The notes under the pieces: model-generated
What the model was told of the DNA's origin: nothing
The model's database searches: none
The model's input: the letters and a program-made list of their open reading frames with translations, nothing else
Program-made: the position numbers and the translations under genes
Assembly: GCF_016097555.1 (NCBI RefSeq)
Contig: NC_054701.1
Span: 32,721,272-32,785,271, forward strand
Reading direction: 5' to 3'
DNA: 64,000 nt
Source of the DNA: Gigantopelta aegis
Taxonomy: Eukaryota > Mollusca > Gastropoda > Neomphalida > Peltospiridae
Part shown: in pieces, positions 46,581-58,255 of the stretch
Layout: every line of letters starts with the position of its first letter
How positions within the stretch are numbered: position 1 is the first letter of the stretch

Positions 46581-46882
46581 TGAAATAGCAAACAGAATTC
46601 TTAAAACCATGAGTTATAACGTCAATCTTTGTAAATCATGAGTTATGACGTCATACGTATGTAGAAATCGCCCAGTACCGGAGTGCTAGACAGATTTGTC
46701 TTGCCCACTGGACAGGGTTATCCAGCGTTTGCACGGTGCTAGAAAACTGTCTGACCCTAGGGCTAGATAAATCTGTCTGACCCGAGGGCTAGACGATTTT
46801 TACATACGCGTGACGTCATAACTCATGTTTTACAACGATTAACGTCATAACCCATGGTTTTCTAAATTCTGTTTGCCATTTC
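46581..46882. repeat. Foldback / MITE with arms of about 90 bp
   Basis: Left arm 46581-46670 and right arm 46794-46882 are imperfect inverted repeats (GCAAACAGAATT, CATGAGTTATGACGTCA, ATCG at the inner end). The 123-bp loop holds two AG(A)CTGTCTGACCC(T/G)AGGGCTAGA units. Confidence 0.8.
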
Positions 46883-46889
46883 ACGTTAT

Positions 46890-47350
46890 ATCATTGTTAT
46901 AAAATATTTAAACAAATTAATATTTTCAACTTTATATTTATTATTAAGTTGTTGCATTTTTATGTCGTTGCATAAGTTGGACTATATTTTTCAGCGTATG
47001 ATTAATTGAGTTTCATTGTTTGTAAGTAAAATGTTTACGAATCGTTCTACAATAAACAAATCGTACGTTTTCGTACTGTAATTAAATGGGCAAGAAAAAG
47101 AACCAGTCACCTTTGTGAGGTATAGATGAAGCAATTCCAGCCCTCTGGTAAACCTCGGCCATCACAAAAAAACTAAACAAAACATTTTGTCCCTCTGGTT
47201 TGAATTTCGATATTTATATCACAACGGTAATAGATTCTATTAATCTAGCAGCGTGTAAAAATAAAAGCTGTATAATTCTGTCCAGTGGGCAAGAATAGAA
47301 TGAGTAGAGCTCATTGGAACGAACTGTTCGCAGTGATCAACCTTTATGGT
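46890..47350. other. Non-coding stretch
   Basis: Nothing recognised before the TG/G microsatellite at 47357-47390. Confidence 0.4.
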
Positions 47351-47356
47351 ATAATG

Positions 47357-47357
47357 T

Positions 47358-47388
<31 letters not shown>

Positions 47389-47390
47389 GG
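47357..47390. repeat. (TG)n-(G)n simple repeat
   Basis: TG units followed by about 18 G. A run of G this long is error-prone in assemblies. Confidence 0.9.
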
Positions 47391-47652
47391 ACGTAGCCGA
47401 GTGGAAAAGCCCTCGCTTGATGCGCGGTCGGTCCGAGTCCGATTTTCGTCGGTAACCAGTGCACCACAACTAGTATATCAAAGGCCGTGGTATATGCTAA
47501 CCTGTCTGTGGGATGGTGCATATAACAGATCCCTTGCTACTAATAGAAAAATGTAGCGGGTTTTCTCTTCAAGACTATATGTCGAAATTACCAAACGTTT
47601 AACATCCCATAGCCGATGATTAATAAATCAATGTGCTTTAGTGGTGTCGCAA
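47391..47652 (+). mobile_element. SINE, head A + core + tail B
   Basis: Head GACGTAGCCGAGTGGAAAAG, core CCAGTGCACCACAACTAG, then tail B (CGATGATTAATAAATCAATG, TTTAGTGGTGTCG). The first part after the B-box region is shortened. Confidence 0.85.
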
Positions 47653-47654
47653 TA

Positions 47655-48375
47655 TATATTGTAAGACATAAACCAGCTTTATAAATTCGGCCCATTATGA
47701 TTAGCTATCGGTAACAGTAATGGTGTGGTTGCGAAACTGTTAACAACCCCGCAAAAAAATAACAACAAAAAAAACAAAAACAAAAACCCCCCCAAAAACT
47801 AAACAAACAAAAACAACAACGAAAACAAACAACCCCCCCAAAACCCCCCAACAAAAAACAACAACAAACAAATAAACTTAAGAAGGTGTAAGTTAAAATA
47901 ATAAATGACTATTTGCCGTGCAATGGTCATCTTAGACACGTGTAAAACATGTTTCAAGAGTTAGAAGATGCGTCAACTGAAACGTGGAGGGAGCAGTTAT
48001 TAATTCGACTTTCAATGGATGGGAGAAACCGCATATTACAGCCACCCCAGTTTCGTAATTGATGTGAGGGACTGGGTAGGGCATTGCTAGATGCAGGGCT
48101 GTTTTGATAGATACATGGCGTTTATTCCCTGTGTAATTTCTGCTTTAAGCTAAAGAAAGATTCTGTAGCAATTTGGAAACTACTGCTGGAACAGTAAAAA
48201 TTTTAGTACAGTACTGCCAGTACAGTACTAATCTATGACCCCAAATGGGGGTTGGGGTTGGGGTGGGTGGTGGGGATGATTACCCGGCAGACACCACAGG
48301 ATCCGTGTAATCCGGGCTCTAGCGATGCCTAGAGAAGTAGTTCAGTTGACAGCAAGTGGCCCTGTCAAGTAGTTC
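47655..48375. other. Non-coding stretch with A/C-rich run
   Basis: An A/C-rich simple sequence at 47745-47880. At 48088-48115 a short segment (GGCATTGCTAGATGCAGGGC) is an inverted match to 13089-13120. Confidence 0.5.
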
Positions 48376-48379
48376 CAAA

Positions 48380-48562
48380 GATTATTTTGTTTAACGACAC
48401 CATGAGAGAACATTGATGTATTCATCATCGGCTATTGGATGTCAAACATTTAGTAATTCTGACAATTAGTCTTCAGAGGAAACATTTTCCAATTAGCAGA
48501 CATGACAGCACATACCACGACCTTTGATATACCAGACGTGGAGGACTGGTTGGGACACGAAA
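48380..48562 (-). mobile_element. SINE, core + tail B fragment
   Basis: On the minus strand the tail-B end (TTTAACGACACCATGAGAGA in plus reading) and the core are recognisable. A second short core fragment lies at about 48603-48652. Confidence 0.75.
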
Positions 48563-48693
48563 CCCCACCCCACCCCATCAGAAAATGGGTTCGCCGAAGG
48601 GACTAGCAGACAGGACAGTACGTACCATGGCCTTTGAAATACCAGACGTGGTTGCGTAATTTCTTAAAGGCAATTTTGACGCATAATTTAGAA

Positions 48694-49019
48694 GGGGCGG
48701 GACGTAGCCCAGTGGTAAGGCGCTCGCTTGATGCGCGGTCGGTTTAGGATCGATCCCCGTCATTGGCCCTATTGGGCTATTTTTCGCTCCAGCCAGTGCA
48801 CCATGTCTGGTACATCAAAGCCCGTGGTATGTGCTATCCTATCTATGGGATGGTGCATATAAAAGATCCCTTGCTGCTAATCGAAAAGAGTAGCCCATGA
48901 AGTGGTGACAGCGGGTTTCCTCTCTGTGTGGTCCATAACCATATGTCTGACGCCATATAACCGTAAATAAAATGTGTTGAGTGCGTCGTTAAATAACAAT
49001 TTCCTTCCTTCCTTCCTTC
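48694..49019 (+). mobile_element. SINE, head A + core + tail A, full length with TSD
   Basis: Flanked by CATAATTTAGAA on both sides (48682-48693 and 49020-49031). The best full-length head-A copy in the window: GGGGCGGGACGTAGCCCAGT start, B-box region GGATCGATCCC, complete core, tail A and a (CCTT)n end. Confidence 0.95.
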
Positions 49020-49034
49020 CATAATTTAGAATGG

Positions 49035-49210
49035 TTCATGAAAAATGAAAATGGAGCTAATTGATTGATTTGACTTGGTTCATCGAAAGGTAGCTCTGAG
49101 CTAGATCCTGTCCCCATCTACATGAAGATATACTAACTAAAGATGTCTTTGTTATATTAGTGTGTTACATCTTCGTAGTCCGAGTCAGACATGATCTAGA
49201 CACTATCGGC
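49035..49210. other. Spacer before segment B
   Basis: Nothing recognised. Confidence 0.3.
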
Positions 49211-49212
49211 CA

Positions 49213-49730
49213 AAGTTTCGAAGCCTGTTTTTGTAACCAGAGATGTTTAAAAATTGTAAATGTATGCAGTTACACGTGAATAAGACATAAACAGGCTTTA
49301 TAAATCAGGCCAATAATTACTTTTAGCACGTTATATTCTACAGACTAAAAAAGAGGCGTTAACAAACTACTATATTATTATATTCTTATTTAAGACGTGT
49401 ATACCTGAACACGAATTTAATTAATTTGTATAATTTGTTTTAGCTATACAGATTTTAAAAGTCAATTAAACATGAACTAATTATTTCAAGGTTAATTGTT
49501 GTCATAATATAAATCTATAAGATTTTGTAAACAATACTTAAGTAACAACTTTATATTTTAGACAAATACTTTGTAGCATATGTCGACATTTTACAAATAA
49601 TGCAACATCAAATTAAATCTCGGTACAGATGAACACACGTAACTGAGATCGTGCATAGCGATCTCCTTATACATTAAATAGCAAAACAAAAGTTCACAGA
49701 AGCAATTTAATTTACAACTTGTAGTATGTA
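49213..49730 (+). repeat. Segment B continued, paralogous to 13133-13645
   Basis: Aligns end to end with 13133-13645. A short insertion (around 49385-49405) and scattered substitutions separate the copies. A SINE starts exactly at the right end of the match. Confidence 0.85.
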
Positions 49731-50012
49731 GGGGTGGGACGCAGCCCAGTGGTACAGCGCTTGCTCGATGCGCGGTCGGTGTGGGATCGATCACCGTCGG
49801 TAGGCCTATTTGGCTGTTTCTCGTTCCAGCCAGTGCATCACGACTGGTATATCAAAGACCGTGGTATGTACTACCCTGTCTGTGGGATGGTGCATATAAA
49901 GGATCCCTTGCTGCTAATCGAAAAGAGTAGGCCATGAAGTGGCGACAGCAGGTTTCCTCTCTGAATATATGTGTGGTCCTTAACCATATGTCCGACGCCA
50001 TATAACTGTAAA
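49731..50012 (+). mobile_element. SINE, head A + core + tail A, 3' shortened
   Basis: Head GGGTGGGACGCAGCCCAGTG, core CCAGTGCATCACGACTGG, and tail A up to ATAACTGTAAATAAAG. The final TGTTGAGTGCG part is missing. Confidence 0.9.
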
Positions 50013-50099
50013 TAAAGTTATAAAGATATAGATACATATAACTATCAACATATCAGTAACCTACACGCTCGTAACTCGGTACTGAATAGAGTTGTTGAT

Positions 50100-51290
50100 T
50101 TAGATCTTCTAGGTATTTAGAGAGAAAATAATACAGATATTACTCAGTTTGCATGGAGGAAAGAAATCCTCTGAAGCAGGCAAGTCTAGATTATTTTTTG
50201 GATTTCTGATAGTTTCTATCCCTCTGTTATCTAAACCCAAAATCAACCGGGTTATAGAACAGGCCATTCTTTGGTAACGTTAACGTTATCTTTTATGCAG
50301 TCAGAAGAACATTTTTCTTATTGGAAGTTCAACAACTCTCATCTTAGAGATAAGTCATATGTTGAAACTATTAAGAGACGTACCATTGATATTAAAAAGC
50401 AATATGCTTTACCGATATATAACTTAGATTCAATAAGTGAAATACCTAATGAAGATATCGCGTTTGAGATAAATGATCAGTTATTTTTCGAAACTGTTAA
50501 CGGAAATTCGTGGTAAAACTACATCCTTTTCATCATTTAAGAAAATAAAGAATGCTGAAATGGAAAAGAAGTTGTTGAAGAATATTACTTGAAAAAGATG
50601 TAATAATCTTGAAAAACATTTTGAAACTTTATTGGAGAAAGGAAAAAGATTAGAAAATCTGAGAATTCATAAATTGGAAGGAATTTATTTTCGGTCCCGT
50701 TCGCGTTGGATAGATGAAGGCGAGAAAATTACTCATTACTTTTGTAATGTTAAAAATCGTAATTTCAGAAACAAAACCATGACTAGTTTAGAAACAGGTT
50801 ATGAATCCTTAATCACAGATGCCGATGGTATTATTTTAGAAACGAAAATATTTTATAAAAATGTATATATTATGTCCAAAGAAAGTAGCCTTTCTAATAC
50901 TGAGCAGTCATCCATATTATCGAAGGATGATTTACCAGTTTTGACATCTGCAGAATCAAATCGTTTGGAAGGGCTAATTTCTTACACAGAACTGACAAAA
51001 GTTATTAAAAAATGAAAAATAATAAATCGCCTGGTAGTGATGGTTTCTAAGTTGATTTTGTTAAGTTCTTTTGGAAAGATCTGGGAAACTTTTTGTTAGA
51101 TCTGTTAATCTTGGATTTTCAAATGGAGAACTCTTCACTACTCAGAAACAAGGAATTATAACCTGTATTCCTAAAGGAGATAAACCCAAACAATTTTTAC
51201 ATAATTGGCGTCATATGTCTTTGATTAATGTTGTTTATAAACTTGCTATTTCTAAAAATTATAAAAATGTAATGAGAACTTCATTCGTTT
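50100..51290 (+). mobile_element. L1/Tx1-like LINE ORF2 fragment
   Basis: Plus-strand frames give, in order: the endonuclease end (DHSLVTLTL-like, here GHSLVTLTL); FWKFNNSLL-like YWKFNNSHL; the pre-RT motif FRSRSRWIDEGEKITHYF; NKSPGSDGF at about 51020; and ITCIPKGDKPKQFLHNWRHM at about 51155-51215. Catalytic FADD is not reached. Stops and at least one frame change break it. It is truncated on both sides and ends where the segment shared with 29680 begins. Confidence 0.85.
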
Positions 51291-54125
51291 ACGGGCCACG
51301 TCGTTTGACAGAGTCTACTAAATTGTAATCATTATCTCATCTTGAAGGGTATGATATTCATTTACAGCCCTTTCACTAGCTAAAGATTGCATCTCTATTA
51401 AGATCAGTTTTGAGAGAAATATCTCTTTCACTTGTAATACTGCTTAATTTTCAAATGTAATTGATGGGACAAAATCATGTGACAGACGAGATGCTATCAT
51501 TACAAAACCATAACATGTTTTTGTGATGCATGTGGTTTGTCAACATTGAAGTAAGCCATTTTATAAAATGAACTGAACACTACATTCGTTTCAGAAAGTG
51601 GAATCATTATAAATGTTATTTATGTGCATGATTTATCAGTGAACTAAATTTGAAAACTTTGTGTAAATGCAACTTTACCATTGAATTGCCATTTGCAAGC
51701 ATACTGTTCTTGCTGGAAATGTCATATTGAAGATTGTTCAGCTAAGTGCAATATGCATTTTCAACATTTTTAACTGTCCTTGTGGAAAGGCATTGTGGTA
51801 AAACAAATTCTGTTGCAATTTGGTCCAAGTGAAACCTTATTTTGCCAGGCCAGAATAACTACACCATTTTTTTTTATCATACCCAGGATAACTACACCAG
51901 TATTTTATCATGACCAGGATAACTACACCAGTTTTTTTTTATCATGGCCAGGATAACTACACCTGTATTTTATAATGACCAGGATAACTACACCAGTATT
52001 TTATCATGGCCAGAATAACTACACCTGTATTTTATCATGGCCAGAATAACTACACCTGTATTTTATCATGGCCAGAATAACTACACCTGTATTTTATCAT
52101 GGCCAGAATAACTACACCTGTATTTTATCATGGCCAGGATAACTACACCAGTATTTTATCATGGCCAGAATAACTACACCAGTATTTTATCATGGCCAGA
52201 ATAACTACACCTGTATTTTATCATGGCCAGAATAACTACACCTGTATTTTATCATGGCCAGGATAACTACACCAGTATTTTATCATGGCCAGGATAACTA
52301 CACCAGTATTTTATCATGGCCAGAATAACTACACCAGTATTTTATCATGACCAGAATAACTACACCTGTATTTTATCATGGCCAGGATAACTACACCTGT
52401 ATTTTATCATGGCCAGAATAACTACACCTGTATTTTATCATGGCCAGAATAACTACACCTGTATTTTATCATGGCCAGGATAACTACACCTGTATTTTAT
52501 CATGGCCAGGATAACTACACCTGTATTTTATCATGGCCAGAATAACTACACCTGTATTTTATCATGGCCAGAATAACTACACCTGTATTTTATCATGGCC
52601 AGAATAACTACACCTGTATTTTATCATGGCCAGAATAACTACACCTGTATTTTATCATGGCCAGGATAACTACACCTGTATTTTATCATGGCCAGAATAA
52701 CTACACCTGTATTTTATCATGGCCAGGATAACTACACCAGTATTTTATCATGGCCAGGATAACTACACCAGTATTTTATCATGGCCAGAATAACTACACC
52801 AGTATTTTATCATGGCCAGAATAACTACACCTGTATTTTATCATGACCAGGATAACTACACCTGTATTTTATCATGGCCAGAATAACTACACCTGTATTT
52901 TATCATGGCCAGAATAACTACACCTGTATTTTATCATGACCAGGATAACTACACCAGTTTTTTTTTATCATGGCCAGAATAACTACACCTGTATTTTATC
53001 ATGGCCAGAATAACTACACCTGTATTTTATCATGGCCAGAATAACTACACCAGTATTTTATCATGGCCAGAATAACTACACCAGTATTTTATCATGGCCA
53101 GGATAACTACACCTGTATTTTATCATGGCCAGAATAACTACACCAGTATTTTATCATGGCCAGAATAACTACACCTGTATTTTATAATGGCCAGAATAAC
53201 TACACCTGTATTTTATCATGGCCAGAATAACTACACCTGTATTTTATAATGGTCAGAATAACTACACCTGTATTTTATCATGGCCAGAATAACTACACCA
53301 GTATTTTATCATGGCCAGAATAACTACACCTGTATTTTATAATGGCCAGAATAACTACACCTGTATTTTATCATGGCCAGAATAACTACACCTGTATTTT
53401 ATAATGGTCAGAATAACTACACCTGTATTTTATCATGGTCAGAATAACTACACCTGTATTTTATCATGGCCAGAATAACTACACCTGTATTTTATAATGG
53501 CCAGGATAACTACACCATTTTTTTTATCATGCCCAGAATAACTACACCAGTATTTTATCATGGGCAGAATAACTACACCAGTATTTTATCATGGGCAGAA
53601 TAACTACACCTGTATTTTATCATGGCCAGAATAACTACACCTGTATTTTATCATGGCCAGAATAACTACACCAGTATTTTATCATGGGCAGAATAACTAC
53701 ACCTGTATTTTATCATGGCCAGAATAACTACACCAGTATTTTATCATGGCCAGGATAAATACACCAGTATTTTATCATGGCCAGAATAACTACACCTGTA
53801 TTTTATCATGGCCAGAATAACTACACCTGTATTTTATCATGGCCAGAATAACAGCACCAGCATTTTATCATGACCATAATAACTACACCAGTATTTTATC
53901 ATGGCCAGAATAACTACACCAGTATTTTATCATGGCCAGAATAACTACACCAGTATTTTATCATGGCCAGAATAACTACACCAGTATTTTATTATTGTAG
54001 AGTAATCTTTTCAAAATCAATTTCATTTTTAAAATAGGAAGCAATATGTAGTATGGTATTTTTTTTTTTTTAATATATGTAAATTAATAGAATGTAAATA
54101 TTTTAGTCAAAGTTGATAAAAAAGA
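51288..54125 (+). repeat. Segment B', paralogous to 29680-32680
   Basis: See the partner entry. It lacks the SINE found at 29733-30134 (the empty site is 51331-51340) and the nested SINE pair. The tandem array is about twice as long. Confidence 0.85.
51848..53993. repeat. 31-bp tandem array, about 69 copies
   Basis: Same 31-bp unit as 31424-32561. A few units carry a T-run expansion in place of GTATTTTA (near 51866, 51932, 52952 and 53516). CCTG-type units dominate here, whereas the other array has more TAATG-type units. Confidence 0.98.
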
Positions 54126-54129
54126 GAAA

Positions 54130-54670
54130 TAAAGTTATGATATATTTTGTTTCCTCATCCCATAAATATTTGTCAAAAATGTGTCCTCGCCTCATTATGT
54201 TTACAGAGTAATATCCAATAAAAAGCTACTCTTTATAAACGTCTGTCATATTAAGTTAACTACAGGCATAGGGCTATTAAAAACACCATGAGATCCCCAC
54301 CCCCAGGTGATACAAATTATGGCTCTGACCCATGGACTACATCAACTGTGCATACTCGTTATTGTGTAAAACGAGAACACTACCTGTTTTATGAATAAGG
54401 GCACAAAGCATTTATTCCATGTTATCCTATAACTTACCCATGATATCCATGTCATAAACCCATGTGATAATTTAATGTATTAACTCGGTTAATAATGGTA
54501 TGCAAAGTTGCAACGTGTTGGTAATGTGTTGCTGTGGACAGGTCATTTGCTTATAAACCAAAAAGACCTGTGTACATGAGCGTAACGTTTTCAAAGATAT
54601 TTTCAAAATGCGTGACGTCAAACTTATTTGTGCTGATCGTGATGCCGTCATATTACCGATGGCGGCGACT
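54130..54670. other. Non-coding stretch
   Basis: Nothing recognised. The small frames near 54472-54844 straddle the start of the TIR element. Confidence 0.4.
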
Positions 54671-54674
54671 TTAA

Positions 54675-55472
54675 GCCCCAGTCTCACATACACGGATTAT
54701 ACCCCGAATGTCCAGGAATATACACGATCCCATGCAGATCCGATTGCTCCCGATTTTTTGCTGCAAAATTTGCAGGATTCGGCTTCTTTCCCGAACTGCG
54801 TACGAATGCTCACGACTGCTGGAAGAACTAATACGATACCATAACGATCTTAAACCCGATTCATTACGAATCGAGACGACCTACTACGTGTCCCCTAGGA
54901 TGCCTTCCCGAATACGCTACGAATCATGACGATTAATGCAGAACACGAATCAATACGACTGCCTCAAGAACCAGTACAACTGCCGCAAGACGCCTATATG
55001 AAGGCTACCGAACAGGCCAAATTTCATTCGACGTTCTGCCTGCATGCAGGGAACATCACCATGCCGCTCTTCAAGACGTCAACAAGCGGCCGCAAGGGAC
55101 GAGGGATGAGCCAGCGTACCCGTGGATAACCAGAGACAGAGAAAGAGCCAGTGGTAGAGAAAGACCCTTCAATAGTCATACGAATACCCCACATTTAACC
55201 ACGAATATCCCGAATGCGTCTATGAACATACTACGGTTACGCACGATGCTCTCAAGAACTCGTAAGATTGAGTTACGATTTCAACTTTATTCACGATTGC
55301 TCCCGACAGTTTTGAACATGTTCAAAACAGTCGGGAGTCGATCCAGAACATTCAATAATACTGACGATAGGACAAGAACACCCTACGGTCTCGGTATGTA
55401 TATCCAAGAATCACCAAGAATTCTTAACTCGGGCCCATTCGGGATATAATTCGTGTATGTGAGACTGGGGTT
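54675..55472. mobile_element. 798-bp TIR DNA transposon, superfamily unassigned (TTAA flanks)
   Basis: Terminal inverted repeats of about 33 bp begin CCCCAGTCTCACATACACG, continue into ATTATA(C/T)CCCGAAT, and are flanked by TTAA (54671-54674 and 55473-55476). The TTAA target would suit piggyBac or Kolobok, but the ends have only the C-run in common with those. The interior is unusually rich in CGAAT/ACGA words and has a 38-bp palindrome at 55300-55337. No transposase frame recognised on either strand. Confidence 0.75.
55300..55337. repeat. 38-bp palindrome inside the TIR element
   Basis: Arms CTCCCGACAGTTTTGAACA and its reverse complement with one mismatched pair and no loop, centred at 55318/55319. 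Confidence 0.9.
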
Positions 55473-55479
55473 TTAATAC

Positions 55480-55828
55480 TGTGAATAACTAAAAATGAAA
55501 TTAATATGTTATTTTAGAAGTGTTATATGATAAATAGAATTTGCTACTCGTGTTTTTTTTAATATGGAAAATATCAACCGAGTCTACGTTAATTGATATT
55601 TGTCGAGGCACTGCCGAGACAAATACCGATTAACTAGACGAGGTTGAATTTAAAAAATACTCGTGATGAATCCTCTGTTTATGATTTACTTGGAAGATAT
55701 AGATTCTAATTGTTTTTGTCATTGAACAATGTGTTTGTATGTCATCGTTCCGTTATTCTTCCAGTAGCATTTCAGTTATTCTTCCAGTAGAATTTCAGTG
55801 TTTGCTATTGATATTAGAATTCAGACAG
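55480..55828. other. Non-coding stretch
   Basis: A short direct repeat (TTATTCTTCCAGTAG twice, 55752-55790). Otherwise nothing recognised. Confidence 0.4.
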
Positions 55829-55837
55829 TCTAATATG

Positions 55838-56120
55838 ACGGGGTGAGACGCAGCCTAGTGGTAAAGCGCTCACATTATGCGCTGTCGATCTCTGATCAAT
55901 CCCCGTCGTTGGGCCCATTGGGCTATTTCTCGTTCCAGCCAGTGCGCGAAAGTTGGTATATCAAAGGCAGTAGTATATGCTATCCTGTCTGTGGGGTGGT
56001 ACATATAAAAGATGCATCGCTACTAATGGAAAAATGTAGTCTCTACCAAATATTTGACATTCAATAGCCAATGATTAGTAAATCAATGTGTTCTAGTGGT
56101 GTCGTTAAACAAAAACAAAT
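55838..56120 (+). mobile_element. SINE, head A + core + tail B, full length with TSD
   Basis: Flanked by TCTAATATG (55829-55837 and 56121-56129). Head GACGCAGCCTAGTGGTAAAG, core, tail B ending GTGTCGTTAAACAAAAAC. Confidence 0.92.
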
Positions 56121-56129
56121 TCTAATATG

Positions 56130-56680
56130 CGTGTATAGCAAGGGACACTAGCTCGCCTAACGCTGACGTATTTCCCTCCAGTTGAAAAAACCCAGTTTAA
56201 TACCTCCTCCATTTTAATATATACACCTCTCCCCTCGTCAACTGCTGTCATCTTTCGACGTCTATGGGTGTGAGTAAAGGCTTAATTTAGACACTGTGAT
56301 AATGAAATACCCATTGCACACTCCTGTAAAACTATCATTACCAGACAATCCTCCTATGTACTACAGTAGGAACAAATACACTGAAATCCCGAAAGAAGAA
56401 TTATGGGTCTCGAATACAACAAAGGCGGTTGGACTAGGACCCGAGGTTACTGCACAATACCGTCATAAGTAACGTCATGTCACAGTTCAGTCAGACCGAG
56501 CAGAAAAATGTCCGCTAGACTGGTTTATGCGCTTCACGTTAAACCGAATTACCAAAATAGTTCGTAAGCGTTTGAAAAAAACCCAGCTGGCTGATTTTGG
56601 CTGATGACCTCGTGTTCAATGTGAATAGTCTAAAATATTCGCTTTCCGGCTATATCAATATTAAAAGTGGAAGCTATGAA
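56130..56680. other. Non-coding stretch
   Basis: Nothing recognised. Confidence 0.35.
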
Positions 56681-56682
56681 AT

Positions 56683-57224
56683 ACCGTACTTAGGGAACCC
56701 GCACTGCAAACAAAAACATGAATGAAGTCAAGTGTGTACGGAAACACGTTTTGTTAGTAGTGTTGTGAGCTTAAACTTGAGCAAACATAATGGCACAGTG
56801 GCCCATTTATGAATTATGTTACTAAAACAGTAACAATTCTAAATTATCCAAAGGAACCATTTTTGGTTTGGGTTTGTTTTCATGAGCATGCAAAGAAAAA
56901 CAACACTGAATAAGAATTAAATGTAATTTTAACAAGAACTAAATTTAGTGTTCAAATAATTAAACAGGACAATAGTATATTAAAATTATGCTCTGCAATA
57001 AATAAATTAAATAGCACTGTTGGTATGAAGATTTAGCAAAAACTGATTTATAGTACAACACAAGGCACATATCACAACGTACAGCTGGCCTAACACAGCC
57101 AACTTGCAAAACATTAACGGTGTGTCGAAGGACGCCGTATTACACGCAGTTGAAATTCTAGAGAGCAGCATGAAGGTAATATAGTCACGCACAGTCGAAT
57201 TTCAAGATGTGAAGAATTTGTAGA
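56683..57224 (-). other. Probable 3' untranslated region of the CYYR1-like gene
   Basis: Directly follows the stop codon at 57225-57227 on the minus strand. Most of it (to 57205) is retained in the degenerate copy at 33530-34083, so it was part of the duplicated gene unit. A polyadenylation signal was not securely placed. Confidence 0.45.
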
Positions 57225-57361
57225 TTAATACTGTGGAGGTGGCCCTTTCGTGTCCGGATATGCTGGGTACCCAGAACTCATGCCTGGACCTGGAGGAGGG
57301 TAAGCCTGAAGCGGGTACTGTACCCCGTAGCCACTTTGCTGTGGTTGCTGTTGTTGTTGAC
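57225..57361 (-). CDS. CYYR1/shisa-like protein, C-terminal exon
   Basis: Encodes a Gln-run and then a Pro/Tyr/Gly-rich cytoplasmic tail (YGVQYPLQAYPPPGPG, ending TKGPPPQY and TAA), as in CYYR1 and shisa-like single-pass membrane proteins, whose tails carry PPxY-type motifs. The 3' splice site AATATTTCAG lies just upstream (57362 onwards). The exon starts in phase 1 (GT completing a codon), which matches the phase-1 donor of the exon at 63329-63474; joining the two gives Ser at the junction. The PPPQY end could bind WW-domain partners, as known for this family's PPxY motifs. The CYYR1-like call is by pattern, not by alignment. Confidence 0.65.
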
Positions 57362-57466
57362 CTGAAATATTAAGTTGTTGTTTAACCATTAATCCATTTG
57401 GAGTGTAAACTAATACTATATTTGGATGGTAAACTTCGTACCATGTGTACTGATGAATAGTGAACA

Positions 57467-57720
57467 CAGCATTGGATGTCCAACATTTGGTAATTATGAC
57501 ATGCAGTCATCAGAAAAAATCCGCTACATTTTTCTAATGCAGCAAGGGATCATTTATATGCATTTTTCCACAGACAAGAAAACATATACCACGATCTTTA
57601 ACCATTTGTAGTGCTCTGGTTGGGACGACAAATCAGCTGAATGGAACCACCGATGGTTCGATCCTGGGACGCAAGCACCTCAAGCGAGCACTCAACCGAC
57701 TGAGATAAATCCCGTCCCTA
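57467..57720 (-). mobile_element. SINE, head F + core + tail B
   Basis: On the minus strand: GATTTATCTCAGTCGGTTGA head with A-box, GGATCGAACC B-box, core and a tail-B start. It lies inside the long intron of the CYYR1-like gene. Same type as 18918-19229. Confidence 0.8.
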
Positions 57721-57850
57721 AAGCTAAAGAGATGAAAAACATGTCCTTGTTTACAATAAAAGTGTTTGTATGTTCAATGTATTAATGGTCGTCATGTTTG
57801 CATTTCCTCCAATTTCATTACTAACATAAGTATTCGACGTGCCTATATCC

Positions 57851-57946
57851 AACTAAGGTTCAAGCACGCTGTCCTGGGGAACACGGTTCAAGCACGCTGT
57901 CCTGGGGAACACGGTTCAGCAGCCTGGACTGTTTCTCCAGGACAGT
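57851..57946 (-). mobile_element. Tail-E SINE fragment with internal duplication
   Basis: On the minus strand it carries CCAGGACAGCGTGCTTGAAC as in the 36.7-37.2 kb dimer. A segment of about 28 bp (GTTCAAGCACGCTGTCCTGG plus GGAACACG) is directly duplicated. Confidence 0.7.
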
Positions 57947-58009
57947 AAGCGGGGTTGGACAAGAGGTGTTATGGCTTTATTTGATTGATTAATAATCTAT
58001 AGTCGATAA

Positions 58010-58250
58010 ATAAGAGGGTGTACTTTTAAATGTTAATAAGTTTATGGTCGTCGTTCTAACGTTTTAAATCAATTTCATTTTATTTCCTAATATATATATT
58101 TTGTTATTACCTACAAATGTATTGAGTGGTGACATCCAAAGTTTTCTACTAGAATAATTAGGACGACCAATAAACACTTAAATAAACAGACAGCGACGTT
58201 TAAAATATGGTTACTGTCTTAAGATATCTGCTTTATCCTGTAACATGACC
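58010..58250 (-). repeat. Copy of the palindromic element at 37332-37608
   Basis: In reverse complement it shares GTCTGT(T/A)TATTTAA, GGTCGTC(C)TAAT and TTAGGAAATAAAATGAAAT with 37439-37560, but the spacing differs. Diverged. Confidence 0.5.
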
Positions 58251-58255
58251 AGGAC

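Noticed and set aside
54608-55449. Overlapping frames of 67-78 codons inside the TTAA-flanked element
   Set aside because: Arg/Thr/Ser-rich from CGAAT/ACGA words, overlapping in several frames, no transposase or other domain recognised.
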